Below the pieces are notes generated by a model. It searched no databases. It was not told the DNA's origin and was given only the letters and a program-made list of their open reading frames with translations. A stretch of 64,000 nt of DNA. Origin: PLanc-01 sp034678485 (lineage in GTDB: Bacteria > Planctomycetota > Phycisphaerae > Sedimentisphaerales > Anaerobacaceae). The translations under genes and the position numbers were made by a program. Shown piece by piece: positions 1 through 8,145 of this stretch. The DNA lies in contig JAXDBU010000065.1 in assembly GCA_034678485.1 (NCBI GenBank), positions 31,421 to 95,420 of the forward strand, given 5' to 3'. Every line of letters starts with the position of its first letter. Position 1 is the stretch's first letter.

Positions 1-246
1 GACGCCGGAGCGGCCCGCAGTCGGCTGTTGTCTCTCCTGGTCGAGGGCCATTACGATGTGAAACTCGCAAGGGAGGAGGTCGAGCGGATCGCCTGTTGGA
101 TCGACCTGCAAGTTCCCTTCTGCGGCGACTACGAGGAGGCAAACACCTGGGACCCCGAAGACAGGGATAAGTACCATCACTTCCTGGAGAAACGCCGTCG
201 CATGGAGGAGTTGGAGCGACAGAACATCGCGGAATGGCTCAAGTAG
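1..246 (+). CDS. 3' end of a gene entering from the left; possible HzsA-related C-terminus
   Basis: Frame 1 is open from base 1 to the TAG at 244-246, so this is the last 81 codons of a larger protein, not a 72-aa gene starting at the internal TTG. The tail is charged and has the core IACWIDLQVPFCGDY followed by EANTW and a helical EKRRRMEELE end. From memory, this resembles the C-termini of large secreted planctomycete proteins annotated as hydrazine-synthase-alpha-related, but no domain can be proved from 81 residues. An inverted repeat begins at the base after the stop. Reading frame and stop are certain; the family is a low-confidence recollection. Confidence 0.6.
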   Translation, partial: DAGAARSRLLSLLVEGHYDVKLAREEVERIACWIDLQVPFCGDYEEANTWDPEDRDKYHHFLEKRRRMEELERQNIAEWLK

Positions 247-327
247 CACGGGCATCCTGCTCGTAAGGAGCCTCAGCAGCATGGGTGTCCCGCCCATGTC
301 TTCAAGATTGCAGGCACGATGCCCGTG
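247..327. repeat. Nested inverted repeat after the first stop codon
   Basis: CACGGGCATC (247-256) pairs perfectly with GATGCCCGTG (318-327). Inside lies a second hairpin, CATGGG (280-285) with CCCATG (293-298). There is no T-run, so this is not a classical intrinsic terminator, although it could fold at the end of the upstream transcript. The rest of the gap to 501 shows nothing else I can support. Confidence 0.55.
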
Positions 328-501
328 ATACTCCCGGCCGGGACGGCGGTGCTGCCGATGTGTCCGGAATCGGGCGCGCCGGTCCAAAAGCGGACACTTG
401 CGGAAGCTCCGGCCCTCGGCGTGATGTCCCCCGAGTGGTCGTTTCCTGGCACGGTGTTTGCATCGCCTTGGGTGCGAAGAAGGTACAGATAGGAGTAGCC
501 C

Positions 502-2889
502 ATGCGAATGCTGCTGCAGGACATCCGTTACGGCCTGCGGATGCTTGTGAAGAATCCCGGCTTCGCTTGTGTGGTGGTGTTGGTCCTGGCGGTGGGGATC
601 GGCGTCAATACCGCGGTCTTCAGCGTGATCAATGCCGTCCTGTTCAGGGCGTTGCCCTATGACGAGCCGGACCGGATCGTCAGCGTCTGGGAACAGAAGT
701 CGCAGCAGGGGATAGACCGGATCGGCTCGTCACACCACAACCTGGTCTACTGGCGTCAGAACAACAAGGTGTTCGATTGCATGTCCGGCGTGGGGAACCG
801 GCGCGTCTACGTGACCGGTTTGGACAAGTCCTACCACATCAAGGCGTTGGCGGTGTCGTCCTGTTTCTTCTCGCTGATGGGAGCCAAGCCCGCGTTCGGC
901 CGGGGATTCGTGCCGGAAGACGAACAACGTGGGAACGAGTACGTCGTGGTCTTGAGCTACGGCTTCTGGCGGGACCGCATGGGCGGCGACCCCGAGATCC
1001 TCGGCAAGGACCTTGTCCTGGACGAGAGACCCTACCGGATCGTCGGAGTCATGCCTGCGACCTTCCGCCATTCGCTGACGCGGGATGCGCCGTTCTGGGT
1101 GCCCCTGGTCCTGGACGCACAGGACCGAGGGGGAGGCACCCGGGTCTTGGCTCGTCTCAGGAAGAGCGTCACCGTGGAACAGGCCCGCGCGGAAATGAGC
1201 GTTCTGGAAGCACGCCTGGCGCAAGAGGACGCCCAGGCCGGCTCTGGGACTGCAGTCGTCGTCGATTCTTTTGTGAATGATGAGCTCGGGGGCAACCGCA
1301 CCTTGCTGCACGTCCTGTGGGGGGCGGTGGGGTTGGTGCTCCTGGTCGCCTGCACGAATGCGGCGGGGCTCTTCCTGGTACACGGGAACAGCCGTCAGAA
1401 GGAGATGGCCGTGCGTGCGGCGGTCGGCGCATCCCGCGGACGCATCATGTGTCAGATGCTCACAGAGGGGCTTGTGGTGAGTCTGGCGGCCGGTGTGGTC
1501 GGCGTGCTGTTGGCATTCTGGGTGACCAAGGGACTCGTTGGACTGTGTCCGTCGGACATTCCTCGCATCAAGGAGAGCCGCGTGGACACCTCCGTCCTCT
1601 TCTTCGCCTTGGGCTTGTCGGTGCTCACCGGGGTGCTGTTCAGCCTGTTGCCGGCCTGGAGGGCCGCCGGCGTTCACCTGAGCCAGATCATGAAAGGGAC
1701 CTCGGCGGGTCCGGCCGCGGGCTGGTGCCGACAGCACTTGCGGAAGGGATTGGTCGTCTCCCAGATCGGCATGGCCTTGATCCTGCTGATGGGGGTCGGC
1801 GTGCTGATTCGCAGTCTGATCCTGATGCAGCGGGAGGACTTGGGTTTTGAGCCGGAGGGGGTCCTTGTCGCGCATATCGAGCCACCCAAGGTCAAGTATC
1901 CGGACTTCCCCCAGGCGGGGACCTTCTTCGAACAGTTGCTTCGCCGGGTGCAGGGTCTGCCCGCGGTCCAGTCTGCCGCCTTCGTCTCGGGCGGGCTCGA
2001 TCTGAGCACGGGAGGGGGATTCATGGACATCGTTGTCGAGGGTCGCCCGCCCGCTGACCCGCGGGAAACGCCCATGGCGAGGTTCGAAACCGTCAGTATG
2101 GACTTCCACAGAACCATGGGGATGGCCATCGTCAAGGGCAGAGCCTTCACAGAGCAGGACATCGGGGACCAGACCACAAATATCATTGTCGATGAGACAT
2201 TGGCCCAGAAGTTCTTCGCGGACGTGGACCCTGTGGGCCAGCGCATCAACGGCATGGCCATCGTGGGGGTCGTCAAGACGATCCGAGACTTCGAGGAATT
2301 GGCCCCGGTGGTGAACACGATCTACATGGCCAGTCCGGCTCGCTGCTACATGATCTCGGATGTGGTGGTCCGCACCAGCGGCGATCCACTGAAACTGGCC
2401 GACGCGATACGAGCCCAGGTCGCCCTGTTGGATAAGGATCTGGAAGTCTCGCGGATCTACACGCTCAAGGAGAATCTCGCAGAGATGCTGTCGCCCCAGC
2501 GGTTCATCACGATCCTCCTGGGCCTGTTCGCCCAGATCACCTTGATTCTTGCCGCTGTCGGACTCTACGGCGTCATCCAGTACAGCGTCTCGCAGGGTAC
2601 GCGCGACGTGGGGATTCGCATGGCCCTGGGCGCTACCCGCTCTTCCGTGCTGATGGGTGTGCTCCGTCAGGGCCTGGCAGTCGCGTTGATTGGTCTCGTC
2701 GTCGGCGCGGCGGGTGCGCTGGCGGCCACCCGCGTTCTGTCGAGTCTTCTGTACGGGGTCAGCTCGATGGACCCGCTGACGCTCGGAGTTGTGTCACTGG
2801 TCTTGATCGCCATTGCACTGCTGGCCACGTATCTCCCGGCTCGTCGAGCGGCCCGGATTGACCCCATGACGGCGTTGAGATGCGAGTAG
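502..2889 (+). CDS. ADOP-type duplicated MacB/FtsX permease, copy 1
   Basis: A 795-aa permease made of two tandem MacB-PCD plus FtsX units, the layout of the family named acidobacterial duplicated orphan permease. One TM helix is near residues 22-42, three are in the first FtsX unit (about 270-385), one starts the second half (about 415-435) and three are at the C-terminus (about 672-783). The two large loops should face outward. The coupling-helix motifs RQKEMAVRAAVGA and RDVGIRMALGA are present, as is the array's C-terminal signature PARRAARIDPMTALRCE. It has no ATPase domain, so it must borrow one. AGGAG at 491-495 sets the start. It belongs to sequence group A with copies 5, 7 and 11 and is the first array gene. 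The last 60 bp form part of a 181-bp direct repeat. Confidence 0.95.
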   Translation: MRMLLQDIRYGLRMLVKNPGFACVVVLVLAVGIGVNTAVFSVINAVLFRALPYDEPDRIVSVWEQKSQQGIDRIGSSHHNLVYWRQNNKVFDCMSGVGNRRVYVTGLDKSYHIKALAVSSCFFSLMGAKPAFGRGFVPEDEQRGNEYVVVLSYGFWRDRMGGDPEILGKDLVLDERPYRIVGVMPATFRHSLTRDAPFWVPLVLDAQDRGGGTRVLARLRKSVTVEQARAEMSVLEARLAQEDAQAGSGTAVVVDSFVNDELGGNRTLLHVLWGAVGLVLLVACTNAAGLFLVHGNSRQKEMAVRAAVGASRGRIMCQMLTEGLVVSLAAGVVGVLLAFWVTKGLVGLCPSDIPRIKESRVDTSVLFFALGLSVLTGVLFSLLPAWRAAGVHLSQIMKGTSAGPAAGWCRQHLRKGLVVSQIGMALILLMGVGVLIRSLILMQREDLGFEPEGVLVAHIEPPKVKYPDFPQAGTFFEQLLRRVQGLPAVQSAAFVSGGLDLSTGGGFMDIVVEGRPPADPRETPMARFETVSMDFHRTMGMAIVKGRAFTEQDIGDQTTNIIVDETLAQKFFADVDPVGQRINGMAIVGVVKTIRDFEELAPVVNTIYMASPARCYMISDVVVRTSGDPLKLADAIRAQVALLDKDLEVSRIYTLKENLAEMLSPQRFITILLGLFAQITLILAAVGLYGVIQYSVSQGTRDVGIRMALGATRSSVLMGVLRQGLAVALIGLVVGAAGALAATRVLSSLLYGVSSMDPLTLGVVSLVLIAIALLATYLPARRAARIDPMTALRCE

Positions 2890-3010
2890 AGGAGAGCTCA
2901 CAGTGGACAGCTCGCAGTGGCCAGCACGAGGTGATGACTGGCGAGTGGGCACCTGGGAACTGACGACGGTCAACTGGGAACTGGAGTTGTGCTATGACGA
3001 GTCTGTGGCA
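2830..3010. repeat. 181-bp direct repeat, copy 1 (partner 7965-8145)
   Basis: This segment runs from the last codons of permease 1, through the 104-bp gap, into the first codons of permease 2. It recurs 5135 bp downstream with two mismatches by eye (G2874/A8009 and G2945/A8080). Together the repeats bracket permeases 2 and 3, so recombination between them would delete or duplicate a 5.1-kb two-gene unit. Confidence 0.95.
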
Positions 3011-5519
3011 GGACATTCGATACGGTCTTCGGATGCTGATGAAGAATCGAGGCTTCACGGCGATTGCCCTGATTACCCTGGCCATCGGCATCGGGGCCAA
3101 TACGCTCATGTTCAGCATCGCCGATTGGCTGCTGTTTCTGCGGCCCAGATATGTGAAGAACTACGAGCACCTGGCGTACTGCGAGGTCCGCGCCGGGTCT
3201 GATGGGTATCCAACGTACGTAGCCATTCGTGACAGCGTTTCGGCCTTCAGCGATGTCATGGCTCAGACTCGCGACGATATCGAAGGAGATGTCACTGTGG
3301 TTCGTGGGGATACGGCCTGGCACGGCAAGGCCACGTACGTTTCGTCGAACTACTTCTCTTTCTTGGGAGTCGCGCCGGTCCTGGGGCGGGGCTTCCTGGC
3401 CGGCGAGGAACAGCACGGCAGCCCTGCGGTCTCGGTGCTGAGCCATCCCCTCTGGCAGCGACTGGGGGGCGATCCGAAACTCGTCGGCGAGTATGTGAGC
3501 GTCAACGGCGCCGTCTGTCAGGTCGTCGGTGTGGCGCCGCAGGGGTTCACCGGCACCTCGCTCCTGGGGCCCGACCTCTGGGTGCCACTGGGAAACTGGG
3601 TGCCGATGGGCATCATCGGAAGAACATTTCGGATGCGGGGACTGACTCGGCCCGCCGACGCCGGGGCCGATTGGGGCTATCCTGGCGGGCTTGGTACGAT
3701 TGGACGACTCAAGCCGGACGTGAGCGTGTCGGTTGCTCAGACGCAGTTGCAGGCCTTGATCCCGCGTCTTCGAGCGGAGGATCCAAAAGAGTGGCCGGCG
3801 GCGGCTTCTTTCTCTCTTCGCCCGCCTGACCGGGTCTTTCTTGACTCGATCAATCTTCCGTATCTCACCAGATACAGTCTGATCCTGATGGGCGGGTCCG
3901 TGGTCACCCTGCTGATCGTCTGCTTGAACCTGGCGAGCATGCTGATCGTGCAGGGCGCCTCGCGCCACCGTGAGATCGCCATCCGATTGGCCGTCGGCGG
4001 AGGCCGCCTGCGGATCGTTCGGCAGTTGCTCGCCGAGTCTGCGCTGTTGGCGCTGCTGGGAGGAGTGCTCGGTGTTCTGCTGGCTGTCTGCGGGATGCGG
4101 ATTCTCAATGTATGGTTCGCCGGCGCCGATCAGCAAATATGGAGAGCTATGCGAGTCGGCCTGGACATTCGCATTCTGATGGGCACATTGGGTTTCTGCC
4201 TGATCGCTACATTGCTGTTCGGTCTGAGACCTGCTCTGAAGCTGTCCCGGCGTGATCTGGCCGGGGAGATGAAGGGTTCCGCCGGTCGCGTGGTGGGGTC
4301 CGTTCACCGAAGACGAGGCGGTCTCTCGGTGGCGGGCCAGATCACGTTGGCCGTAGTCCTGGTCCTCGTCGCTGCGCTGCTATTGCGCAGTGCCCTGGAG
4401 ACAGCGCGGCCGGACCCGCGGTTCCACCTGGAAAACACGCTGGTCGTTCGAATCGATCCGGAATCGGCCGGCTATGACAAGACCCAGAGCATGCAGGCGT
4501 GCGAGGCCCTGGCCGATCATCTGGCGTCCCTGCCGCCAGTCGAGGCGCTGGGGTCGGCGCCCCGCCTGTTCTACGGGGGTGGCGGGGAGCAAACGATCCG
4601 CGAATACCGGCCGGGCGCGGAAGAAGGGGAGTCCCGGGGGCCTCGCGCACGGTACACCAACATGCTCGCCATAGGCCGGGACTACTTGCTGGCGCTGGAG
4701 GTCCCCCTGTTGCAGGGGCGCCTCTTCGACCGGCGCGACAGCGTCCCCGATGCGGAGAAGGTCGCGATCATCAGTGAAACCCTGGCGCACAGGCTTCGTC
4801 CCGACGGCAGTGCTCTCGGCTGTCTGGTCCAATACGGCGTGCCTGAACTTGGCGGCTACTGGTGTCCCGATGTCTACCGGGTGGTCGGGGTCGTCGCCGA
4901 CCTGCCGGGCATACAGGAGCGGGAGGCCCGTCCCCAGATGTACGTACCCGCCGCCGGATCGGATGACGTACCTCGTTGCTTCTACCTGCACGTCAGGGAT
5001 CGGGAAGCGGTCGAGACTCTGCGGTCGCAGATGGTCCAGGAGATCCACCGGGTCGATCCGCATATCCCGGTTCTGCCGGTGCAGACTCTGGCCCAGATAC
5101 ACGACAACGATTTTGGAGTATGGCACGCGCGATTCCACGCCCGCCTGGCAGTGACGGCCGGGGCGGTGGCTCTGTTTCTGACGGCGCTGGGCATCTACGC
5201 CACCAAGGGCTATCTGGTCAGTTCGCGCACGTCGGAGATCGGCATCCGCATGGCCATGGGGGCCACGCGCGGAGCCATCATGGCGATGATCCTGCGGGAA
5301 GGACTGGTGCAGACGGCGGTCGCCCTGCTGGCAGGCTTGCTGCTGGGTCTGGCCGTGGCGCGAGTAGGGGCCAGCCGACTCTACGGCATCAGTCCCGCCG
5401 ATCCGGCCAGCATCGCCATAACCTTGGTCCTGCTCGGGGCCGCTTCGCTTCTGGCCGCCTGGATTCCCGCCCGACGGGCGGCGAAGGTCGATCCCATGAC
5501 GGCGTTGAGGTGCGAGTAG
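2994..5519 (+). CDS. ADOP-type duplicated MacB/FtsX permease, copy 2
   Basis: An 841-aa, eight-TM permease with two MacB-PCD/FtsX halves, the longest of the eleven. It belongs to group B (copies 2, 3, 4, 6, 10), recognised by GFTAIALITLAIGIGANT after the first amphipathic segment, QGFTGTSLLGPDLWVPLG in the first outer loop, and a PDG...C insert (LRPDGSALGCLVQ) in the second outer loop. The coupling motifs are RHREIAIRLAVGGGRLRI and SEIGIRMAMGA. GGAG at 2983-2986 sets the start. Its 5' end lies in the 181-bp direct repeat, and only 9 bp separate its stop from the next start, which suggests coupled translation. The substrate is unknown. No catalytic residues are expected; energy must come from the ATPases encoded further along. 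Confidence 0.95.
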   Translation: MTSLWQDIRYGLRMLMKNRGFTAIALITLAIGIGANTLMFSIADWLLFLRPRYVKNYEHLAYCEVRAGSDGYPTYVAIRDSVSAFSDVMAQTRDDIEGDVTVVRGDTAWHGKATYVSSNYFSFLGVAPVLGRGFLAGEEQHGSPAVSVLSHPLWQRLGGDPKLVGEYVSVNGAVCQVVGVAPQGFTGTSLLGPDLWVPLGNWVPMGIIGRTFRMRGLTRPADAGADWGYPGGLGTIGRLKPDVSVSVAQTQLQALIPRLRAEDPKEWPAAASFSLRPPDRVFLDSINLPYLTRYSLILMGGSVVTLLIVCLNLASMLIVQGASRHREIAIRLAVGGGRLRIVRQLLAESALLALLGGVLGVLLAVCGMRILNVWFAGADQQIWRAMRVGLDIRILMGTLGFCLIATLLFGLRPALKLSRRDLAGEMKGSAGRVVGSVHRRRGGLSVAGQITLAVVLVLVAALLLRSALETARPDPRFHLENTLVVRIDPESAGYDKTQSMQACEALADHLASLPPVEALGSAPRLFYGGGGEQTIREYRPGAEEGESRGPRARYTNMLAIGRDYLLALEVPLLQGRLFDRRDSVPDAEKVAIISETLAHRLRPDGSALGCLVQYGVPELGGYWCPDVYRVVGVVADLPGIQEREARPQMYVPAAGSDDVPRCFYLHVRDREAVETLRSQMVQEIHRVDPHIPVLPVQTLAQIHDNDFGVWHARFHARLAVTAGAVALFLTALGIYATKGYLVSSRTSEIGIRMAMGATRGAIMAMILREGLVQTAVALLAGLLLGLAVARVGASRLYGISPADPASIAITLVLLGAASLLAAWIPARRAAKVDPMTALRCE

Positions 5520-5528
5520 GAGAGAGAA

Positions 5529-8024
5529 ATGGGAATGCTGTGGCAAGATGTTCGGTATGCCGGTCGTATGCTGAGCAAGTACCCTGGGTTCACGGCGATT
5601 GCCTTGATCACCCTCGCGGTCGGGATCGGAGCCAACGCGGTCATGTTCAGCATCTCCGACATGCTGCTGCTGTTGCACCCCAAGAAGGTGAAGGCGCCCG
5701 AGCAGTTGGCGTTCTGCGGGATTCAGGACGCCCGGTTTCCGTGGTTCCGTTATTCCGAGTACGTGACCTTGCGCGACAGCGGTCTGGCCTTCAGCGACCT
5801 CATGGCCCAGGACGTGCTTCCGGGTCCCGCCACTCTGGCCCACGGCGGGTCGGCCTGGCAGGTGGAAAGGATGTTCGTTTCGGCGAACTACTTCTCCGTT
5901 CTGGGAACGCTGCCGGTCCGGGGACGGGGTTTCCTGCCCGAGGAAGACCAGCCGGGCAGTTCGCCGGGCGTGGTCCTGAGCCATCGCTGCTGGCGACGGC
6001 TGGGCGGCGATCCGAAGCTCGTGAACAACTTCGTGAGCGTCAACGGCGTTCTCTGCCAAGTCGTCGGCGTGGCCCCACAGGGTTTCACCGGCGTCACGCT
6101 CGTCGCCTGTGACCTGTGGTTGCCGCTGGGGAGCTACCGGATGGTGGACACGCTGCCGCGGCACTCGGCGCGACATGCGAGCCGCGTGTATCCGTGGCTG
6201 AACCTCGTCGGACGACTGAAGCCGGGCACGACCCTGCCAACCGCCCAGGCCCAGTTGCAGGCCCTGGGCCCGAGTCTGAGCCTGGAGGGCCGCGAGGACT
6301 GGAAACGCGGCGCCTCGTTCAGTCTCCGGCTGCCGGGCCGGTTTGAGATCGGGGGTGATTCCGCACAGGGACGCCTGACGTTTGCCGTATTCAGCCTGGT
6401 CCTGATAGCCGCCTCGGCGATCATTCTGCTGATCGCCTGCCTGAACCTGGCGAATATGCTGCTCGTGCAGGGGACCGCGCGTCAGCGTGAGATCGCCGTG
6501 CGATTGGCTCTCGGCGGAGGCCGCTGGCGGATCATCCGGCAGTTGCTCGTCGAATCGCTGCTGCTGGCGCTGCTGGGAGGGGCTCTCGGCGTTGGGCTGG
6601 CCCTGTGTGGCACGCGGATTCTCAGTGCCTGGATTGCTGCTGTCCCCGATGCGTTGTCAAGAAGTCTGTGCCCCAGCCTGAACCTTCGTGTCCTGGCGGC
6701 CACACTGGGCCTGTGCCTGGTCGCCACAGTGCTGTTCGGCCTGCGCCCCGCGCTGCGGCTGAGCCACCGTGACATTGCCGGCGAGATGAAGGGCGCCGCC
6801 GGCCGCGTGCTGACGTCCCTTCGCAGAAAGCGGGGCGGTCTTTCGGTGGCGGGCCAGAGCGCGCTGGCGGTGACCCTGGTGCTCAGCGCGGCCCTGCTGA
6901 CACGAAGCGCCCTGGAAATCGCGAGGCCGGACCCGCGATTCCCCCTGGCCGACAAGCTGGTCGTCCAGATCGATCCGTTGTCCGCGGGGTACGACCGGGC
7001 CCGGACGATCCAGGCATACGATGCCTTGGCGGACCATCTGACGTCGTTGCCACAGGTGAAAGCCGTCGGGACGGCACCCCGGCTGATCTTCGGCGGCGGC
7101 TCGCATGTCCCGATCGGCGAATACGTGCCGGTGGGAGAAGACAACGGGTCGGGCAGACCGCTCGCCAAACAGGGCGCCCTGGCGTTCATCGGCCGGGATT
7201 ACTTCACGGCCATGGAGATTCCCCTGTTGCGCGGGCGGCTCTTTGACCCGCTGGATAGCGTCCCGGACGCGGAAAAGGTGGCCATCGTCGACGAGAGCCT
7301 GGCGCGCAGGCTCCGTCCGGACGGCAACGCCCTCGATTGTTTCATCCAGTGGGGCTTGTTCACCAAGGCGGATTCCGACCCCTACCGGGTGGTCGGAATC
7401 GTCGCCAACGTGCCGGGCACAGCGGATCGGGAGGTCCGCAGCCAGATGTACATCCCCGTCGGACCGAACGACCTGTCCGCATACCTGTATCTGCACGTTC
7501 GGGAGGGCCAGCCGGTGGAGGCTCTGGGGCGACAGATTGCCGCGGAGATCCACCGGTTCGATCCGCACATCCCGATTCTGTCGGTGGCAACGCTCGCCGC
7601 CAGACGCCACGATGAGTCTACCGTCTGGCTGGCGAGCGTTGGCGCCCGGCGGTCGATGGCGGCCGGGATGGCGGCGCTGTTTCTGGCGGCGCTGGGCATC
7701 TACGCGATCAAGGGCTACATGGTCGCCGCACGCACGCCGGAGATCGGACTGCGTCAAGCGCTTGGGGCAACCCGCGGGCGAATCATGGGCATGGTCTTGC
7801 GGGAGGGGCTGGTATTGACCGTGGTGGGATCGGCGGTCGGGCTGGCGCTCGGATTGGCGGTGGCCAAGATCGCGGCCAGCCTGCTCTACGGCATCAGCCC
7901 GCTCGATCCGATCAGCATCGTCGTGACTGTGGCTCTGCTCGGAGCCGCCTCGCTCCTGGCTGGCTATCTCCCGGCTCGTCGAGCGGCCCGGATTGACCCC
8001 ATGACGGCATTGAGATGCGAGTAG
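5529..8024 (+). CDS. ADOP-type duplicated MacB/FtsX permease, copy 3
   Basis: An 831-aa group B duplicated permease, close in sequence and layout to copy 2 (both have KRGGLSVAGQ or RRGGLSVAGQ before TM5 and LRPDGNALDCFIQWG or its equivalent in loop 2). TM1 follows YPGFTAIALITLAVGIGAN. The coupling motifs are RQREIAVRLALGGGRWRI and PEIGLRQALGATRGRI; the Q in place of M in the second is a small departure from its neighbours. GGAGAG just before 5529 is a good ribosome site. Its last 60 bp match the end of permease 1 almost exactly, while the body matches permease 2. This mosaic is what recombination between array members would leave. Confidence 0.95.
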   Translation: MGMLWQDVRYAGRMLSKYPGFTAIALITLAVGIGANAVMFSISDMLLLLHPKKVKAPEQLAFCGIQDARFPWFRYSEYVTLRDSGLAFSDLMAQDVLPGPATLAHGGSAWQVERMFVSANYFSVLGTLPVRGRGFLPEEDQPGSSPGVVLSHRCWRRLGGDPKLVNNFVSVNGVLCQVVGVAPQGFTGVTLVACDLWLPLGSYRMVDTLPRHSARHASRVYPWLNLVGRLKPGTTLPTAQAQLQALGPSLSLEGREDWKRGASFSLRLPGRFEIGGDSAQGRLTFAVFSLVLIAASAIILLIACLNLANMLLVQGTARQREIAVRLALGGGRWRIIRQLLVESLLLALLGGALGVGLALCGTRILSAWIAAVPDALSRSLCPSLNLRVLAATLGLCLVATVLFGLRPALRLSHRDIAGEMKGAAGRVLTSLRRKRGGLSVAGQSALAVTLVLSAALLTRSALEIARPDPRFPLADKLVVQIDPLSAGYDRARTIQAYDALADHLTSLPQVKAVGTAPRLIFGGGSHVPIGEYVPVGEDNGSGRPLAKQGALAFIGRDYFTAMEIPLLRGRLFDPLDSVPDAEKVAIVDESLARRLRPDGNALDCFIQWGLFTKADSDPYRVVGIVANVPGTADREVRSQMYIPVGPNDLSAYLYLHVREGQPVEALGRQIAAEIHRFDPHIPILSVATLAARRHDESTVWLASVGARRSMAAGMAALFLAALGIYAIKGYMVAARTPEIGLRQALGATRGRIMGMVLREGLVLTVVGSAVGLALGLAVAKIAASLLYGISPLDPISIVVTVALLGAASLLAGYLPARRAARIDPMTALRCE

Positions 8025-8145
8025 AGGAGAGCTCACAGTGGACAGCTCGCAGTGGCCAGCACGAGGTGATGACTGGCGAATGGGCACCTGGGAACTGACG
8101 ACGGTCAACTGGGAACTGGAGTTGTGCTATGACGAGTCTGTGGCA
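7965..8145. repeat. 181-bp direct repeat, copy 2 (partner 2830-3010)
   Basis: About 99 percent identical to 2830-3010. It covers the end of permease 3, a 104-bp spacer and the first codons of permease 4. The spacer contains GGGAACTGACGACGGTCAAC and the GGAG ribosome site of the next gene, so the duplicated unit carries its own translation signal. Confidence 0.95.

Noticed and set aside
285..662. Small + strand frame overlapping permease 1
   Set aside because: It is in a different frame from a strong permease gene and starts inside an inverted repeat.
730..2109. Long antisense frames over the permeases (also 2970-4307, 4380-6176, 6657-8108, 12222-13670 and others)
   Set aside because: These are shadows of GC-rich permease genes; they lack ribosome sites and show repeated His/Arg/Gln runs with no recognisable fold.
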